The notes under the pieces: model-generated
Told to the model about the DNA's origin: nothing
The model's input: the letters and a program-made list of their open reading frames with translations, nothing else
The model's database searches: none
Source of the DNA: Scytonema tolypothrichoides VB-61278
Lineage (GTDB): Bacteria > Cyanobacteriota > Cyanobacteriia > Cyanobacteriales > Nostocaceae
Length of the DNA stretch: 64,000 nucleotides
Reading direction: 5' to 3'
NCBI RefSeq assembly: GCF_000828085.3
Contig: NZ_JXCA02000019.1
Coordinates: 74,860-138,859, forward strand
Program-made: the position numbers and the translations under genes
Shown here: in pieces, positions 36,014 to 45,760 of the stretch
Layout: every line of letters begins with the position of its first letter
Numbering within the stretch: the stretch's first letter is position 1

Positions 36014-37849
36014 ATGGAATCAAAAGACACGACATTCGAGCAGCAGGTATTTGAACTAACGAACCAAGAACGAACCAAGGCTGGTCTTCAACCATTGCAA
36101 ACAAATGCCGAGTTGAACTATACTGCCGACAAATATGCACAAACGATGTCAGAAAATCGTTTCTTTAGTCATACTGGACAGGATGGCTCTCAACCTTGGG
36201 ATCGAGCTAAAGCAGTTGGCTATGAAGCCCAAACAATGGGGGAGAATATAGCTGCGGGTCAAAAAACACCTGGAGAGGTTGTTCAAGCTTGGATGAACAG
36301 CCCTGGACACCGAGCTAATATCCTCAGACCCCAATATAAAGATCTTGGCGTTGGTTTTGAGAAGAACTATTGGGTTCAAAACTTTGGTAGTGGTGATACG
36401 AACCCCGCTAGCTATATACCAGGCTCTGAATCTAACACACAGATTCCATCCAACCCCACCCCTCCCTCGGAACCTGTCTCAACGCCGACTCCACCTGAAT
36501 CTATTTCCAATCCTACTGTTCCTTCGGAACCTGTCTCCACGCCGACTCCACCTGAATCTATTTCCAATCCTACTGTTCCTTCAGAACCTGTCTCCACGCC
36601 GACTCCACCTGAATCTATTTCCAATCCTACTGTTCCTTCGGAACCTGTCTCCACGCCGACTCCACCTGAATCTACTTCTAACAATGGTGGTAGTCCTAGC
36701 TCAAATCAGACCCCTAAGCCTCCGATATCTTCTGACTCTTTTGAGCCTACAGCGTACGAGCAGTATATGCTCGAATTGATTAACCGAGCTCGCGCCAATC
36801 CTCAGGCTGAAGAACAACGTCAAAATATTCCTCTAACACAGGGACTCAGTCCAGAGAGTATCTCCTACGAAGCTAAGCAGCCTCTAGCTTGGAATACCAC
36901 GCTGTCTAAAGCGGCACAAGACCATAACAAGTGGCAAGAGCAAACTGGTACAATCTCTCACTATGGTGAGGGTGGTTGGCCTTGGGAAAGGGCTTATAAA
37001 GCTGGCTATGATATGACAGCTCCTCAGAGTTCCCAAGCAAACGAAAACCTCGCGATGGGAGCTGGATCTACACCCAAAAGTGCAACTCAGTACGCTGAAG
37101 AAAGACATAATAGCTTGTACGGAAGCGGTGGACATCGTGCCAACTTCTTCAACTCAGATTGGAAAGAGGCTGGTATCGATTTCTTAGGTCAGCTAGCTAA
37201 TGATGGCGAAAACTTGAAAAAATCATCAGTGGTTGAGTTTTTTGGAAAACCTGCATCAGGCAATACCTTCTTAACTGGGGTAGCTTATAACGACCTAGTT
37301 AAGGATGATGACTTCTACACTCCTGGAGAAGGGTTAGGAGGCATTAAAGTCGAGGCAGTTCGTGAGTCGGACAACAAATTGTTTACAACTCAAACCTCCA
37401 GTTCAGGTGGTTATCAAATAGCACTTGAACCTGGAGAGTATAAAGTTACGTTTTCAGAGGGTAAACTTAACGAGGCAATCACAAATACAGCAAAGATTGA
37501 CTCGAAAAATGTCAAGCTTGATCTAGTCAGTGACAAATTGGTCAACGGCATTTATCATTCAAGCGACTCCCTAACTGGAGGAGATCCTAGTGACATACTT
37601 ACAGGTCAACAAAGTGATGGCATGACCTACGACAGGTTTGAAGCCGATCCTGGATATCCTACTTTTGTAGCTAGTCAGGGTGGCAATGTTGACTTGATCA
37701 AGGATTTAGTAACCAATGTTGGAAATACTGAACCATTGCCAGGACTTGGGATGGACAAGTGTTTACCAATTGAAAATGGGATGTTGAATCATACTAAGAG
37801 TTTGATTGCAGCACCAGGAGACACAATACCAACTCCAAGCTTAGTATAA
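36014..37849 (+). CDS. Two-CAP-domain protein with Pro-rich tandem repeat linker
   Basis: A 611-residue protein. A CAP/SCP-like domain (1-135: ELTNQERTKAGLQPL, FFSHTGQDG, MGENIAAGQ, WMNSPGHRANIL) is followed by a Pro/Ser/Thr linker of four 19-residue repeats (unit SEPVSTPTPPESISNPTVP). A second, larger CAP-like domain follows (about 245-415: LELINRARANP, HYGEGGW, ENLAMGAG, SGGHRANFF), then a carboxypeptidase-regulatory-like beta domain (about 425-505) and a tail. Bacterial CAP proteins are mostly secreted with unclear function. No Sec signal is present at the N-terminus, although the protein looks extracellular; the tail after the beta domain might serve export, which is inference. Confidence 0.88.
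   Translation: MESKDTTFEQQVFELTNQERTKAGLQPLQTNAELNYTADKYAQTMSENRFFSHTGQDGSQPWDRAKAVGYEAQTMGENIAAGQKTPGEVVQAWMNSPGHRANILRPQYKDLGVGFEKNYWVQNFGSGDTNPASYIPGSESNTQIPSNPTPPSEPVSTPTPPESISNPTVPSEPVSTPTPPESISNPTVPSEPVSTPTPPESISNPTVPSEPVSTPTPPESTSNNGGSPSSNQTPKPPISSDSFEPTAYEQYMLELINRARANPQAEEQRQNIPLTQGLSPESISYEAKQPLAWNTTLSKAAQDHNKWQEQTGTISHYGEGGWPWERAYKAGYDMTAPQSSQANENLAMGAGSTPKSATQYAEERHNSLYGSGGHRANFFNSDWKEAGIDFLGQLANDGENLKKSSVVEFFGKPASGNTFLTGVAYNDLVKDDDFYTPGEGLGGIKVEAVRESDNKLFTTQTSSSGGYQIALEPGEYKVTFSEGKLNEAITNTAKIDSKNVKLDLVSDKLVNGIYHSSDSLTGGDPSDILTGQQSDGMTYDRFEADPGYPTFVASQGGNVDLIKDLVTNVGNTEPLPGLGMDKCLPIENGMLNHTKSLIAAPGDTIPTPSLV
36467..36676 (+). repeat. 57-bp tandem repeat inside the CAP gene
   Basis: About 3.7 copies of a 57-bp unit encoding SEPVSTPTPPESISNPTVP. 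The copies are nearly identical at DNA level (cct tcg versus tca), indicating recent expansion. Confidence 0.9.
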
Positions 37850-37945
37850 GCAGGATCATGGGTTAGAACTGTCAGTAGAGGTTGTGGTGAAAACAACCTC
37901 TACCTGCTTTACAAAGAAGGTTATATCCCACATTAATAGATGTAA

Positions 37946-37976
37946 ACCCCGTCCTTAAGGACGGGGTCTTCCTTAT
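37946..37976 (+). terminator. Strong hairpin after the CAP gene
   Basis: A 22-bp perfect palindrome (accccgtcctt / aaggacggggt) followed by cttccttattctt. It lies between the convergent CAP and phosphotransferase genes and may end both transcripts. Confidence 0.65.
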
Positions 37977-39131
37977 TCTTGAAGGTGAGACGAGTTTATG
38001 AGAATGTCTTTGACTTTCCTAGCATTCACTTGTATTCGCTGTGATGCAACTTGTCTGACTGCTGGGTTTGTTGCGGATCTTCCAGCTAGCCATAAAGCGC
38101 CAAGAACGCATCGCGCCGCGATGAATAACGGGAGTTGCTTTTCAATTTCGAGACTCAGTTCCTTGTGCGATCGATATCCTTCAAGTAAGTTTGTTTTGAT
38201 CACAAGATAATCAGACGTTGCCCAGTATCTTGCTAAAGGTACGGCAAGATCATAAACATAATATCCCCAGCCCAAGTCATCGAAATCGATGGGGATAATG
38301 GAGTGTCCATCATAGAGAGTATTACCAAGATGTAAATCTCCATGAATCAGACCGAAGACGTTGGGATTTTGTCCAATCGTTGCTTCAATGTCCAAGAGCC
38401 GATTATGGATTGATTGAAAGTCATTGCCTGTTTCGCTATCTAAATAACTATAGCCGAATGGTGCGTATCCTAAGAGGATGTTTTAAAAGTGGTGGCTGAG
38501 GTATCCAAAATTTTAGATCCTCCTAAATCCTCCTTAAAAAGGAGGACTTTGAGAGGGATATTCCCCCGTTTTGAAGTGGGGTAGGGGGGTTCTCGATACA
38601 ACGGTAGACTTTACAAACATCCTCTAAGGCTGCATTTCTGCCGGTAAGCCCATTTGCATCAAGTGCTGGTCGTTTGAAATCCCTTGGTTTTTGCCATTGT
38701 GAGAGTTTATTGTGAATGTGGGCTATAAGCTGCCCAAGCTTTACGAATACATTTAAGTCACTATTATGAGAATCTATTGGTGGGTAATCAATCCATGAAA
38801 GTATTGAAACTGGCTTCGAGCTTCCTGAAGCATTGCCAATTGATACAAAATTACCTGAACGGTTTCGGATGGGTTTTTGATACGTATAATCATTGTAACT
38901 GCGGAGGTGTTCAATTATTTTTGCTTCACATTCAATGTCTTCTATGGTACAGTGGACTCCCGTATGCACGCGAAGCAAGAAATTACCCTTGTTGGTAGAT
39001 AATTTGAACGTGGTGTTTTCCCAGTGACTAAGCAGTTCGAGTTTGACTAAATCGAACTCATATTGATGAATTGCTGAATAAGCAATTTCGGAATTTAGAG
39101 TAATTTGCTTTTCTATTGAATCAGGCGTCAT
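37973..39131 (-). pseudogene. Aminoglycoside-phosphotransferase-like kinase broken by a MITE
   Basis: The N-terminal half (39131 to about 38625: ENTTFKLSTNKGNFLLRVHT, then EAKIIEHLRS) and the C-terminal half (about 38473 to 37973: FGLIHGDLHLGNTLY with the HGDxxxxN catalytic loop, then IIPIDFDDLGWG) belong to one APH/homoserine-kinase-like protein. Between them is a 151-bp MITE flanked by TAA on both sides. Removing the MITE and one TAA rejoins the frame as ...GRNAALGYAPFGY... . The intact gene would encode about 335 residues. Function of the intact family here is not known; these kinases act on small alcohols or amines and are not necessarily resistance proteins. Confidence 0.9.
38471..38627. 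mobile_element. 151-bp MITE with TAA target duplication
   Basis: Element 38474-38624 with inverted ends gaggatgttt and aaacatcctc, flanked by TAA at 38471-38473 and 38625-38627. The interior contains short repeats of the cctcctaaatcctcctt / aaaaaggaggactttg type. A 3-bp TNA duplication resembles that of some IS5-family members, which might mobilise it. Confidence 0.88.
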
Positions 39132-39186
39132 AGTGAAATTCTAACGCCAGTAAGGTTAAATACACCTAACTAATCACTAATGACCA

Positions 39187-40035
39187 ATGATTAAACATCC
39201 TGGAAGCAAGACCAAAACCACAACCTGGGTAGTAGAAAAAGATCAAGTACGCCTTCGAGAAGACCAACTAACCACAGAAGAACCACTTGAAATTCGTCTT
39301 GTCTCTCCCCAAAAGACAGTAGCTGTCACCATGCGAACACCAGGGGTAGATTTTGAACTGGCTGCTGGTTTTCTCTACAATGAGGGGGTTATTAGTTGTA
39401 AACAAGACATCCTACGCATGAGTTACTGCGTAGATGATGTAGATGGCGAGCAACGTCAAAACATTGTAAATGTTACCCTTCGAGAGAATTTGAATCCAGA
39501 TTTACAGCCTTTAGAAAGACACTTTTATACAACAAGTGCTTGTGGAGTTTGTGGTAAGGCAAGTCTAGAGGCTTTGCGTTTACGGGGTTGTCCGGTTATT
39601 CTTCCAGAACCCATTGTTACTGCTGAAATTATTTACAATTTACCAGATAAGCTGCGAGCGGCTCAAGGTATATTTAACGCTACAGGAGGTCTGCATGCTG
39701 CGGCTTTGTTTGACAACCAAGGACAGCTGCTGAACTTGTATGAAGATGTGGGGCGTCACAATGCTTTAGATAAATTGGTAGGTTCAGCTTTGCTGAGTGA
39801 ACAGTTACCCTTAAGTCATCATATCGTAATGGTAAGCGGACGCTCTAGCTTTGAGATTTTGCAAAAGTCTACAGCTGCTGGTGTTCCAATTGTTTGTTCT
39901 ATTTCAGCCCCTAGTAGTTTAGCAGTATCTGTCGCAAAGGAATTTGGGATTACTCTCATTGGATTTTTGCGAGGGGAACGTTTCAACGTCTACACTGGTC
40001 TGGAGAGAATAAGCGTTTTTAGAAACAAGGGATAG
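39187..40035 (+). CDS. fdhD: Formate dehydrogenase accessory sulfurtransferase FdhD
   Basis: A 282-residue protein that transfers sulfur from a cysteine desulfurase to the bis-MGD cofactor of formate dehydrogenase-type enzymes. The signature TSACGVCGKASLEAL holds the CxxC pair that carries the persulfide. FELAAGFLYNEGVI, NATGGLHAAALFD and EDVGRHNALDKLVG follow, with GRSSFEILQKS and ISAPSSLAV near the C-terminus. It most likely serves the YdeP-type enzyme at 33455-35680, although other genes now separate the two. A VOC gene follows after 22 nt. Confidence 0.95.
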   Translation: MIKHPGSKTKTTTWVVEKDQVRLREDQLTTEEPLEIRLVSPQKTVAVTMRTPGVDFELAAGFLYNEGVISCKQDILRMSYCVDDVDGEQRQNIVNVTLRENLNPDLQPLERHFYTTSACGVCGKASLEALRLRGCPVILPEPIVTAEIIYNLPDKLRAAQGIFNATGGLHAAALFDNQGQLLNLYEDVGRHNALDKLVGSALLSEQLPLSHHIVMVSGRSSFEILQKSTAAGVPIVCSISAPSSLAVSVAKEFGITLIGFLRGERFNVYTGLERISVFRNKG

Positions 40036-40057
40036 CAATGAACGAGTTTCAAATACG

Positions 40058-40429
40058 ATGACTTTTCAATACACTGATGCATTCATCACTCTGGCGACTT
40101 TTGATATAGAAAACTTAGTTGGTTTCTATACCCCATTTCTCGGTGTAGAACCAACGACCTACATCCCAGATATTTATGCTGAGTTCCGACTTCCTAGTTT
40201 AAAATTAGGTATTTTTCAACCCAAAGAAATCCATCTTTCTGAATTTGAAAACTCAGCTAAAAGTAAGATGAGTTTGTGTTTAGAGGTGAGTGATTTAGAC
40301 AATGTTATTGCTCACCTAACTATGTTAGGGCATTCACCACCAGGAGAAATTTTAACTGCTTCTCATGGCAGGGAAATTTACGCCTATGATCCAGATGGGA
40401 ACAGGATAATTATACATCAGTCAAAGTAA
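40058..40429 (+). CDS. VOC superfamily (glyoxalase-like) protein
   Basis: A 123-residue protein with the paired beta-alpha-beta-beta-beta fold of the vicinal oxygen chelate family: TLATFDIENLVGFYTPFLGV in the first half and VIAHLTMLGHSPPGEI, then REIYAYDPDGNRIIIHQ in the second. The terminal DPDGN motif is typical. The metal ligands are not complete to the eye, so whether it is a dioxygenase, lyase or binding protein is unknown. It is probably cotranscribed with fdhD. Confidence 0.8.
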   Translation: MTFQYTDAFITLATFDIENLVGFYTPFLGVEPTTYIPDIYAEFRLPSLKLGIFQPKEIHLSEFENSAKSKMSLCLEVSDLDNVIAHLTMLGHSPPGEILTASHGREIYAYDPDGNRIIIHQSK

Positions 40430-40946
40430 GTGTTTGATTCACTACTATAAAACTCCTATTTTATTTTTGAAGAAAACTCCGTACGCCTTTATTGCTTCTT
40501 CTCTGTTAAAAGCCCTGACTTTGTTAGTTCACCAAATCAAACCGGATTCCTATATAGTCTGGTTAAAGTTTTACAGTCAGACTCTTGCAAACGTTAATGT
40601 CATGAAATGAGAACCATGCATTAACACAAATACACAGTGATGATTTATCTGTGTTAATCTGTGTACATATTTAGTTTTTAACAGTTATCAGTGAGCAGTT
40701 ATGAATTTCATCGCCTGGGTAAAGACCCATCCACAAAATGATGCAAGACTTGATTCGGATTGGAGAGCCTCCACTATACGCTGCTTAACTGTGTAGGTAG
40801 ATGTTTACTATTTTAATATTTCTCTATTCAGTGATGAGTTACAATTTTATAACACAACCTATAGATTTCATTTCATCAGTTTGCCAGTCAATAATCAACA
40901 GTCTTTCGTCGTTAGACAAAGGACAAAAACGAAGGATAAAGAATAA
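40430..40946. other. Spacer with common cyanobacterial spacer repeats
   Basis: No gene. Around 40625-40670 is the motif acagtgatgatttatctgtg ttaatctgtgtac, similar to sequence near 6100 and 6640. The promoter of the downstream GTPase gene should lie at its right end. Confidence 0.45.
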
Positions 40947-41828
40947 ATGTCAATAACTCAAAACTATAAATTAAACCTTATTCAATGGTATCCAGGACAC
41001 ATTGCTAAAGCTGAAAAAAAATTAAAAGAACATCTCAAGCTTGTCGATGTCGTACTGGAAGTACGCGACGCCCGTATTCCTTTGGCAACACATCATCCCC
41101 GAATAGGAGAATGGGTGGCAGGTAAAACACGGGTATTAGTGCTAAACCGAGTTGATATGATTTTGCCCCAAGTCCAGCAAGTGTGGACAAAGTGGTTCAA
41201 GAGTCAGGGGGAAGTACCTTATTTTACCAATGCCCAACAAGGTCAAGGAGTCGCTGCGGTGTTAAAAGCCGCGCAAGCGGCTGGAGTCGCGATTAATGAA
41301 CGTCGGAACAGTCGCGGGATGTTACCTCGTCCAGTCCGTGCTGTGGTAATTGGTTTTCCCAATGTTGGTAAATCAGCCCTTATCAACCGTCTATTGAAAC
41401 GGCGAGTAGTAGAAAGTGCAGCGCGTCCTGGGGTAACTCGCCAACTGCGTTGGGTGCGAATTTCTGAGGAATTGGAATTGCTGGATGCCCCTGGTGTTAT
41501 TCCTCTGAAGTTGGAAAATCAAGAAGCAGCTTTGAAGTTAGCCATTTGTGACGATATCGGTGACGCATCTTACGACAATCAAATAGTCGCAGCAACTTTA
41601 GTAGATATATTGAAAAATCTCCGAGTTAATACTGCTGATTTTATACCAGAAGAACCGTTAGAATCACGTTACAAACTTGACCCTACTTCCCTAACCGGAG
41701 AAGAATATATGTTTGCTTTAGCAGAGTATCGTTATAAAGGTGACGTCGAAAAAACTGCACGTACGCTACTAACAGATTTTCGTAAGGGTTTCCTAGGTGA
41801 AATTCCTTTAGAGTTACCACCTGGATAA
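40947..41828 (+). CDS. ylqF: Ribosome biogenesis GTPase RbgA/YlqF
   Basis: A 293-residue circularly permuted GTPase that assists late maturation of the 50S ribosomal subunit. The N-terminus IQWYPGHIAKAEKKL is characteristic. The order of G motifs is permuted: G4 (LNRVD) comes first, then G1 (GFPNVGKSALIN), G2 (RPGVTRQ) and G3 (DAPGVI). The C-terminal helical RNA-binding domain is complete. It stands alone with long spacers on both sides. Confidence 0.95.
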   Translation: MSITQNYKLNLIQWYPGHIAKAEKKLKEHLKLVDVVLEVRDARIPLATHHPRIGEWVAGKTRVLVLNRVDMILPQVQQVWTKWFKSQGEVPYFTNAQQGQGVAAVLKAAQAAGVAINERRNSRGMLPRPVRAVVIGFPNVGKSALINRLLKRRVVESAARPGVTRQLRWVRISEELELLDAPGVIPLKLENQEAALKLAICDDIGDASYDNQIVAATLVDILKNLRVNTADFIPEEPLESRYKLDPTSLTGEEYMFALAEYRYKGDVEKTARTLLTDFRKGFLGEIPLELPPG

Positions 41829-42132
41829 GGAGTAGGGCGAGATATTGACCATACTCCTCAGGAGTTCATCGTAAATTAAAGGGTTTGAGACTCCTTCGTC
41901 TATACGAAGCTTCAGTTTCAGTCGGGGTTTAAATCCCCTTACGTAACTGTCTTTAATTTTTAAATTTGAATGAGCGAATTTTAAATTGTTAAGGGTTGGG
42001 TAATCTATTTGTGGTCGTTGGAATGCTATTGAGAGTGCAATCTTTGAAAAAGTGAAAAGTGAACCCTGAATATATCCTTTGCTTTATCAATGCTGGCATT
42101 CTCTGCGTCCATAATGGATTTTTATAGAAGTC
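41829..42132. other. Intergenic spacer
   Basis: No gene. A hairpin-forming stretch (ctccttcgtctatacgaag, then ggggtttaaatcccc) near 41890-41940 could terminate the GTPase transcript. Confidence 0.45.
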
Positions 42133-43737
42133 ATGACTAAACTGAAACTGCGCCTAAAAGAGGATAATTCTGAAAAAACGGTCACCGTGCATCAAGATGT
42201 TTTCACTATCGGTCGTTTACCACAATGTGATTTATATTTAGTCTCCGGAGGAGTTTCACGTTACCATGCCCGGATTATAAAAACTCCTTGCGATACGTGG
42301 ACTATTGAGGATTTGGGCAGCAAGAACGGGACTCAATTAAACGAACATCTGATTAGTTCTCCTCAACAGTTGCAAGACGGCGATATTATTTGGGTTGGGG
42401 ATGTGTGTCTGACAATCGTATTGAGTTCTGTTGAGTCATCAATATTCAGTCAGGGAGTTGTTTCGCCAGGAATAACAATTCTTCGCGACGTTGAACAATT
42501 GCAACAGCAATGGATTCTCCCTGATAATGTCTGTGGTGATGTTCGCATCAAAGACAAAACGATCGCCCGCCTCAAAGACTTAGTCAATATAGCCAAAAAC
42601 CTATCTGCTGCAGCTTCAATAGAGGAAATTTTCTCTCAAGTTCAAGAAGTCGTGTTTCGTTACCTCAATAGTATTGACCGTTTGGGATTATTAATTGATG
42701 TTAGTGGGTCTGGTAAACTAGAACTATTAAACGCTGCGACGAGAAATATCTCTTACCAACAAGACCTACCAGCTGATGGTAGTTGGATTAGTCGTAGTAT
42801 ATGTCAAAAAGTCTTCGAGGAAAAAGTTGCTATTCAAACTGCTGATGCCCAAAACGATGAAAGGTTTGCAGGAGAAAATAGTCTTTTGGTAAAAGGTATT
42901 CGTAGCGCTATGGCAGTGCCTTTATGGGATGAAAATAAGGTTGTTGGTGTTCTTTACGCTGATGCTCATTTGTCTTCTCATCATTGGGCAGAAGAAGGAG
43001 AAGAAGAACTGAGCTTTTTTTCTGCCTTAGCAAACCTTGTAGCTTCTAGTGTACAACGTTGGCTGTTGGCCGAGAAACTCAAAAGCGAAGAAGTCATTCG
43101 CCGAAGACTCGAACGCTATCATTCACCAGCAGTTGTACAGCAGTTGATCGCTGTTGGTGCATTGCCAAATGGACGTTTACCTCCACAAGAAAGTGAAATT
43201 AGTATCTTATTTGCTGATTTGGTCGGTTTTACAGCAATTTCAGAAACATTGACGCCAACTGACATTGCCGACTTGCTGAATAATTTGTTTGAGGAGATGG
43301 TGCAAGAGGTGTTTGCTGGCGGTGGCACTTTAGATAAGTACATTGGCGATTGTATTATGGCATTTTTTGGTGCTCCTGAACCACAACCGGATCATGCCGA
43401 TCGCGCTGTCACTGCTGCTATGGGTATGTTAACTCGTCTGGAAAATCTTAATGCCAAAAATTTTTGGACCGAACCACTACAATTGCGAATTGCTATTAAC
43501 AGTGGGAAGGCTGTGGTTGGAGATGTTGGTAGTTCCCAAAGAGTTGAATATACAGCATTAGGAGCTACAATTAATCTGGCTGCACGCATGGAAGCAATTT
43601 GCCCACCAGGTGAATGTGTCATTAGTGAAGATACTTACACAATACTGTCACAACCCTCGTCCTTCCTAGAAATGGGAGATTATCGCTTCAAAGGTATCAA
43701 TCGATTAGTCAAGATTTATCGAACTAAAATGCACTAA
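42133..43737 (+). CDS. Adenylate/guanylate cyclase with FHA and GAF domains
   Basis: A 534-residue signalling enzyme. Residues 1-100 are an FHA phosphothreonine-binding domain (FTIGRLPQCDLYLVSGGVSRYHAR, in pieces: IGRLPQCD and GVSRYHARI). Residues about 145-315 are a GAF domain. Residues about 350-534 are a class III nucleotide cyclase catalytic domain with ISILFADLVGFTAISE (metal-binding Asp), DKYIGDCIMAFFGAP and VEYTALGATINLAARME. The substrate-selecting residues were not resolved by eye, but cAMP is the usual product in cyanobacteria. The combination links phosphorylation and a small-ligand signal to cAMP. It is a monocistronic gene. Confidence 0.92.
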   Translation: MTKLKLRLKEDNSEKTVTVHQDVFTIGRLPQCDLYLVSGGVSRYHARIIKTPCDTWTIEDLGSKNGTQLNEHLISSPQQLQDGDIIWVGDVCLTIVLSSVESSIFSQGVVSPGITILRDVEQLQQQWILPDNVCGDVRIKDKTIARLKDLVNIAKNLSAAASIEEIFSQVQEVVFRYLNSIDRLGLLIDVSGSGKLELLNAATRNISYQQDLPADGSWISRSICQKVFEEKVAIQTADAQNDERFAGENSLLVKGIRSAMAVPLWDENKVVGVLYADAHLSSHHWAEEGEEELSFFSALANLVASSVQRWLLAEKLKSEEVIRRRLERYHSPAVVQQLIAVGALPNGRLPPQESEISILFADLVGFTAISETLTPTDIADLLNNLFEEMVQEVFAGGGTLDKYIGDCIMAFFGAPEPQPDHADRAVTAAMGMLTRLENLNAKNFWTEPLQLRIAINSGKAVVGDVGSSQRVEYTALGATINLAARMEAICPPGECVISEDTYTILSQPSSFLEMGDYRFKGINRLVKIYRTKMH

Positions 43738-44100
43738 TCAAAGATTTTTTCTAGAAAACTGCCAAAATAGGGCTATAAAGGTTATGATTTTAGGTTTAAG
43801 AGTTATTATGACCTAATTTCATCATCCAAACCTAAAAAAGATATTAAATTTGAAATTTATTTTTGATCACAGTGTCACCTCCTGTTACAATCAACCAGGG
43901 TCAGTGAAATGCATACTCGCTTAGTGGAGATTGTAAGCATAAATACATAGAAAATATGTATAGGTTGTTTCAATTTGAATTGCAATTGAAAGTAGATAAG
44001 CATTTTTTGAAAGACTACAATTTGAAATGTAGCTTCCATAAAAGGTGTCTGCAACGTATGGATGCTACCCTAGGTAAATTTTTAACGGGGAGGTCAGGGT
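43738..44100. other. Promoter region of the SSADH gene
   Basis: AT-rich spacer without a gene. A GGGGAGG ribosome site lies at 44088-44094, just before the SSADH start. No complete NtcA site (GTA-N8-TAC) was found. Confidence 0.5.
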
Positions 44101-45468
44101 ATGGCTATCGCCACAATTAATCCTGCAACTGGGGAGTTGCTGAAAACTTTTGAGCCATTAAACGATGCAGAAATCGCTCATAAACTAGATTTGGCACAAC
44201 AGGCTTTTGAGAAGTACCAGAAAATTTCTTTTCAAGAACGTTCTGTTTGGATGCAAAAAGCTGCTGACATTTTAGAGCAAGAAAAAGCAGATTTTGCCAA
44301 GATTATGACACTGGAGATGGGCAAGCCTTTCAAAGCGGCGATCGCCGAAGTCGAAAAATGTGCCCTCGTCTGTCGCTACTACGCTGAACACGCTGCTGAA
44401 TTTCTGGCTGATGTTACCGTAAAAACCGATGCAAGTCATAGTTTTGTAAAATACCAGCCACTAGGCATTATTCTCGCAGTCATGCCGTGGAATTTTCCCT
44501 TTTGGCAAGTGTTCCGCTTTGTCGCACCTGCACTTATGGCTGGGAATGTCGGATTACTAAAACACGCTTCCAACGTTCCGCAGTGTGCTTTAGCAATAGA
44601 AGAAATTATACAAAGAGCAGGTTTCCCAACAGGCGTATTTCAAACTCTATTGATAGGCGCTGCCAAAGTTGCTGACTTGATGAGTGATGATCGCGTCAAA
44701 GCAGCAACGTTGACAGGAAGCGAACCAGCAGGGGCAAGTTTAGCTGCAGCTTCTGGAAAACAGATTAAAAAAACCGTCCTGGAATTAGGAGGAAGTGACC
44801 CATTTATTGTATTGGAAAGCGCAGATCTAGAAGCAGCAGTCACCACCGCAACAACAGCGCGAATGTTGAATAACGGGCAATCATGTATTGCAGCAAAACG
44901 CTTCATTGTCGTTGAGACAATAGCAGACAAGTTTGAAAAGCTACTACTAGAGAAATTTCAAGCGCTAAAAGTTGGTAATCCGATGGAAAGCGAAACTGAC
45001 TTAGGTCCATTGGCAACTCCTGATATTCTTAAAGAAATAGACCAGCAAGTACAAGCAGGCGTCAAGAATGGGGCAAAAGTTTTAACAGGTGGACATCCTT
45101 TATCAGACCGTCCAGGTAACTACTATCCACCAACAATTCTCACGGATATTTCCCCAGAAAATCCAGTGGCACAGGAAGAATTTTTTGGTCCGGTGGCGAT
45201 GTTATTTCGTGTACCGGATATTGACGCAGCGATAAAAATCGCTAATTCTACACCATTTGGCTTAGGCGCAAGTGCTTGGACAACGAACTCCCAAGAACGC
45301 GATCGCCTGATCGAAGAAATCGAAGCAGGTTCAGTATTTATCAACGGTATGGTCAAGTCTGACCCCCGCTTACCCTTTGGTGGAATCAAGCGTTCTGGAT
45401 ATGGCAGGGAACTGAGTATCCAAGGTATACATGAGTTCGTCAATGTGAAAACTGTGTGGGTGAAATAA
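44101..45468 (+). CDS. gabD: Succinic semialdehyde dehydrogenase
   Basis: A 455-residue aldehyde dehydrogenase oxidising succinic semialdehyde to succinate with NAD(P)+. Visible are [18 protein letters not shown], the general-base Glu in [11 protein letters not shown], the nucleophile Cys in [12 protein letters not shown] and the C-terminal [14 protein letters not shown]. In cyanobacteria this enzyme is paired with 2-oxoglutarate decarboxylase to replace the missing 2-oxoglutarate dehydrogenase step of the TCA cycle. The decarboxylase-like gene is next to it on the same strand, which supports the assignment over other aldehyde dehydrogenases. Confidence 0.92.
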   Translation: MAIATINPATGELLKTFEPLNDAEIAHKLDLAQQAFEKYQKISFQERSVWMQKAADILEQEKADFAKIMTLEMGKPFKAAIAEVEKCALVCRYYAEHAAEFLADVTVKTDASHSFVKYQPLGIILAVMPWNFPFWQVFRFVAPALMAGNVGLLKHASNVPQCALAIEEIIQRAGFPTGVFQTLLIGAAKVADLMSDDRVKAATLTGSEPAGASLAAASGKQIKKTVLELGGSDPFIVLESADLEAAVTTATTARMLNNGQSCIAAKRFIVVETIADKFEKLLLEKFQALKVGNPMESETDLGPLATPDILKEIDQQVQAGVKNGAKVLTGGHPLSDRPGNYYPPTILTDISPENPVAQEEFFGPVAMLFRVPDIDAAIKIANSTPFGLGASAWTTNSQERDRLIEEIEAGSVFINGMVKSDPRLPFGGIKRSGYGRELSIQGIHEFVNVKTVWVK

Positions 45469-45476
45469 AACAGAAT

Positions 45477-45572
45477 ACAGGAGTCAGAATTCAGGAGTCA
45501 GAATTCAGGAGTCAGAATTCAGGAGTCAGAATTCAGGAGTCAGAATTCAGTAGTCAGAATTCAGGAGTCAGA
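45477..45572. repeat. 15-bp minisatellite (ggagtcagaattcag)
   Basis: About seven near-perfect tandem copies of ggagtcagaattca plus one base, with one variant (gtagtcag). The same motif in inverse orientation, shorter and less regular, occurs at about 54123-54160 and singly near 53290-53325. It separates SSADH from the decarboxylase gene. Confidence 0.9.
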
Positions 45573-45760
45573 AGATGTTGAAGTCAGGCTTTATACCCTA
45601 CCTCAAAAAAGACCGCCGCTACAGGCGGGGATCTTAAACCCAAAATTCATCTGCTACTCGTACAAAATCCCCAAGCTGGATTCTGACAACTGACGGGCGT
45701 GAATTTTTTTCAATAAACCACATCAGGTGCAATCAACCCAGAGGAATAGTTAGAGGAAAT

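Noticed and set aside
36345..36779. Leu-rich plus-strand frame and Gly/Val-rich minus-strand frame over the CAP gene
   Set aside because: Both are out-of-phase readings of the 57-bp tandem repeat.
43870..44075. NtcA binding site before SSADH
   Set aside because: The closest matches to GTA-N8-TAC have the wrong spacing (N7 near 44056, or one mismatch and N9 near 43880).
45477..45572. CRISPR array
   Set aside because: Units are 15 bp and contiguous with no unique spacers; a minisatellite. The 62744-62786 repeat (7 bp) is rejected for the same reason.
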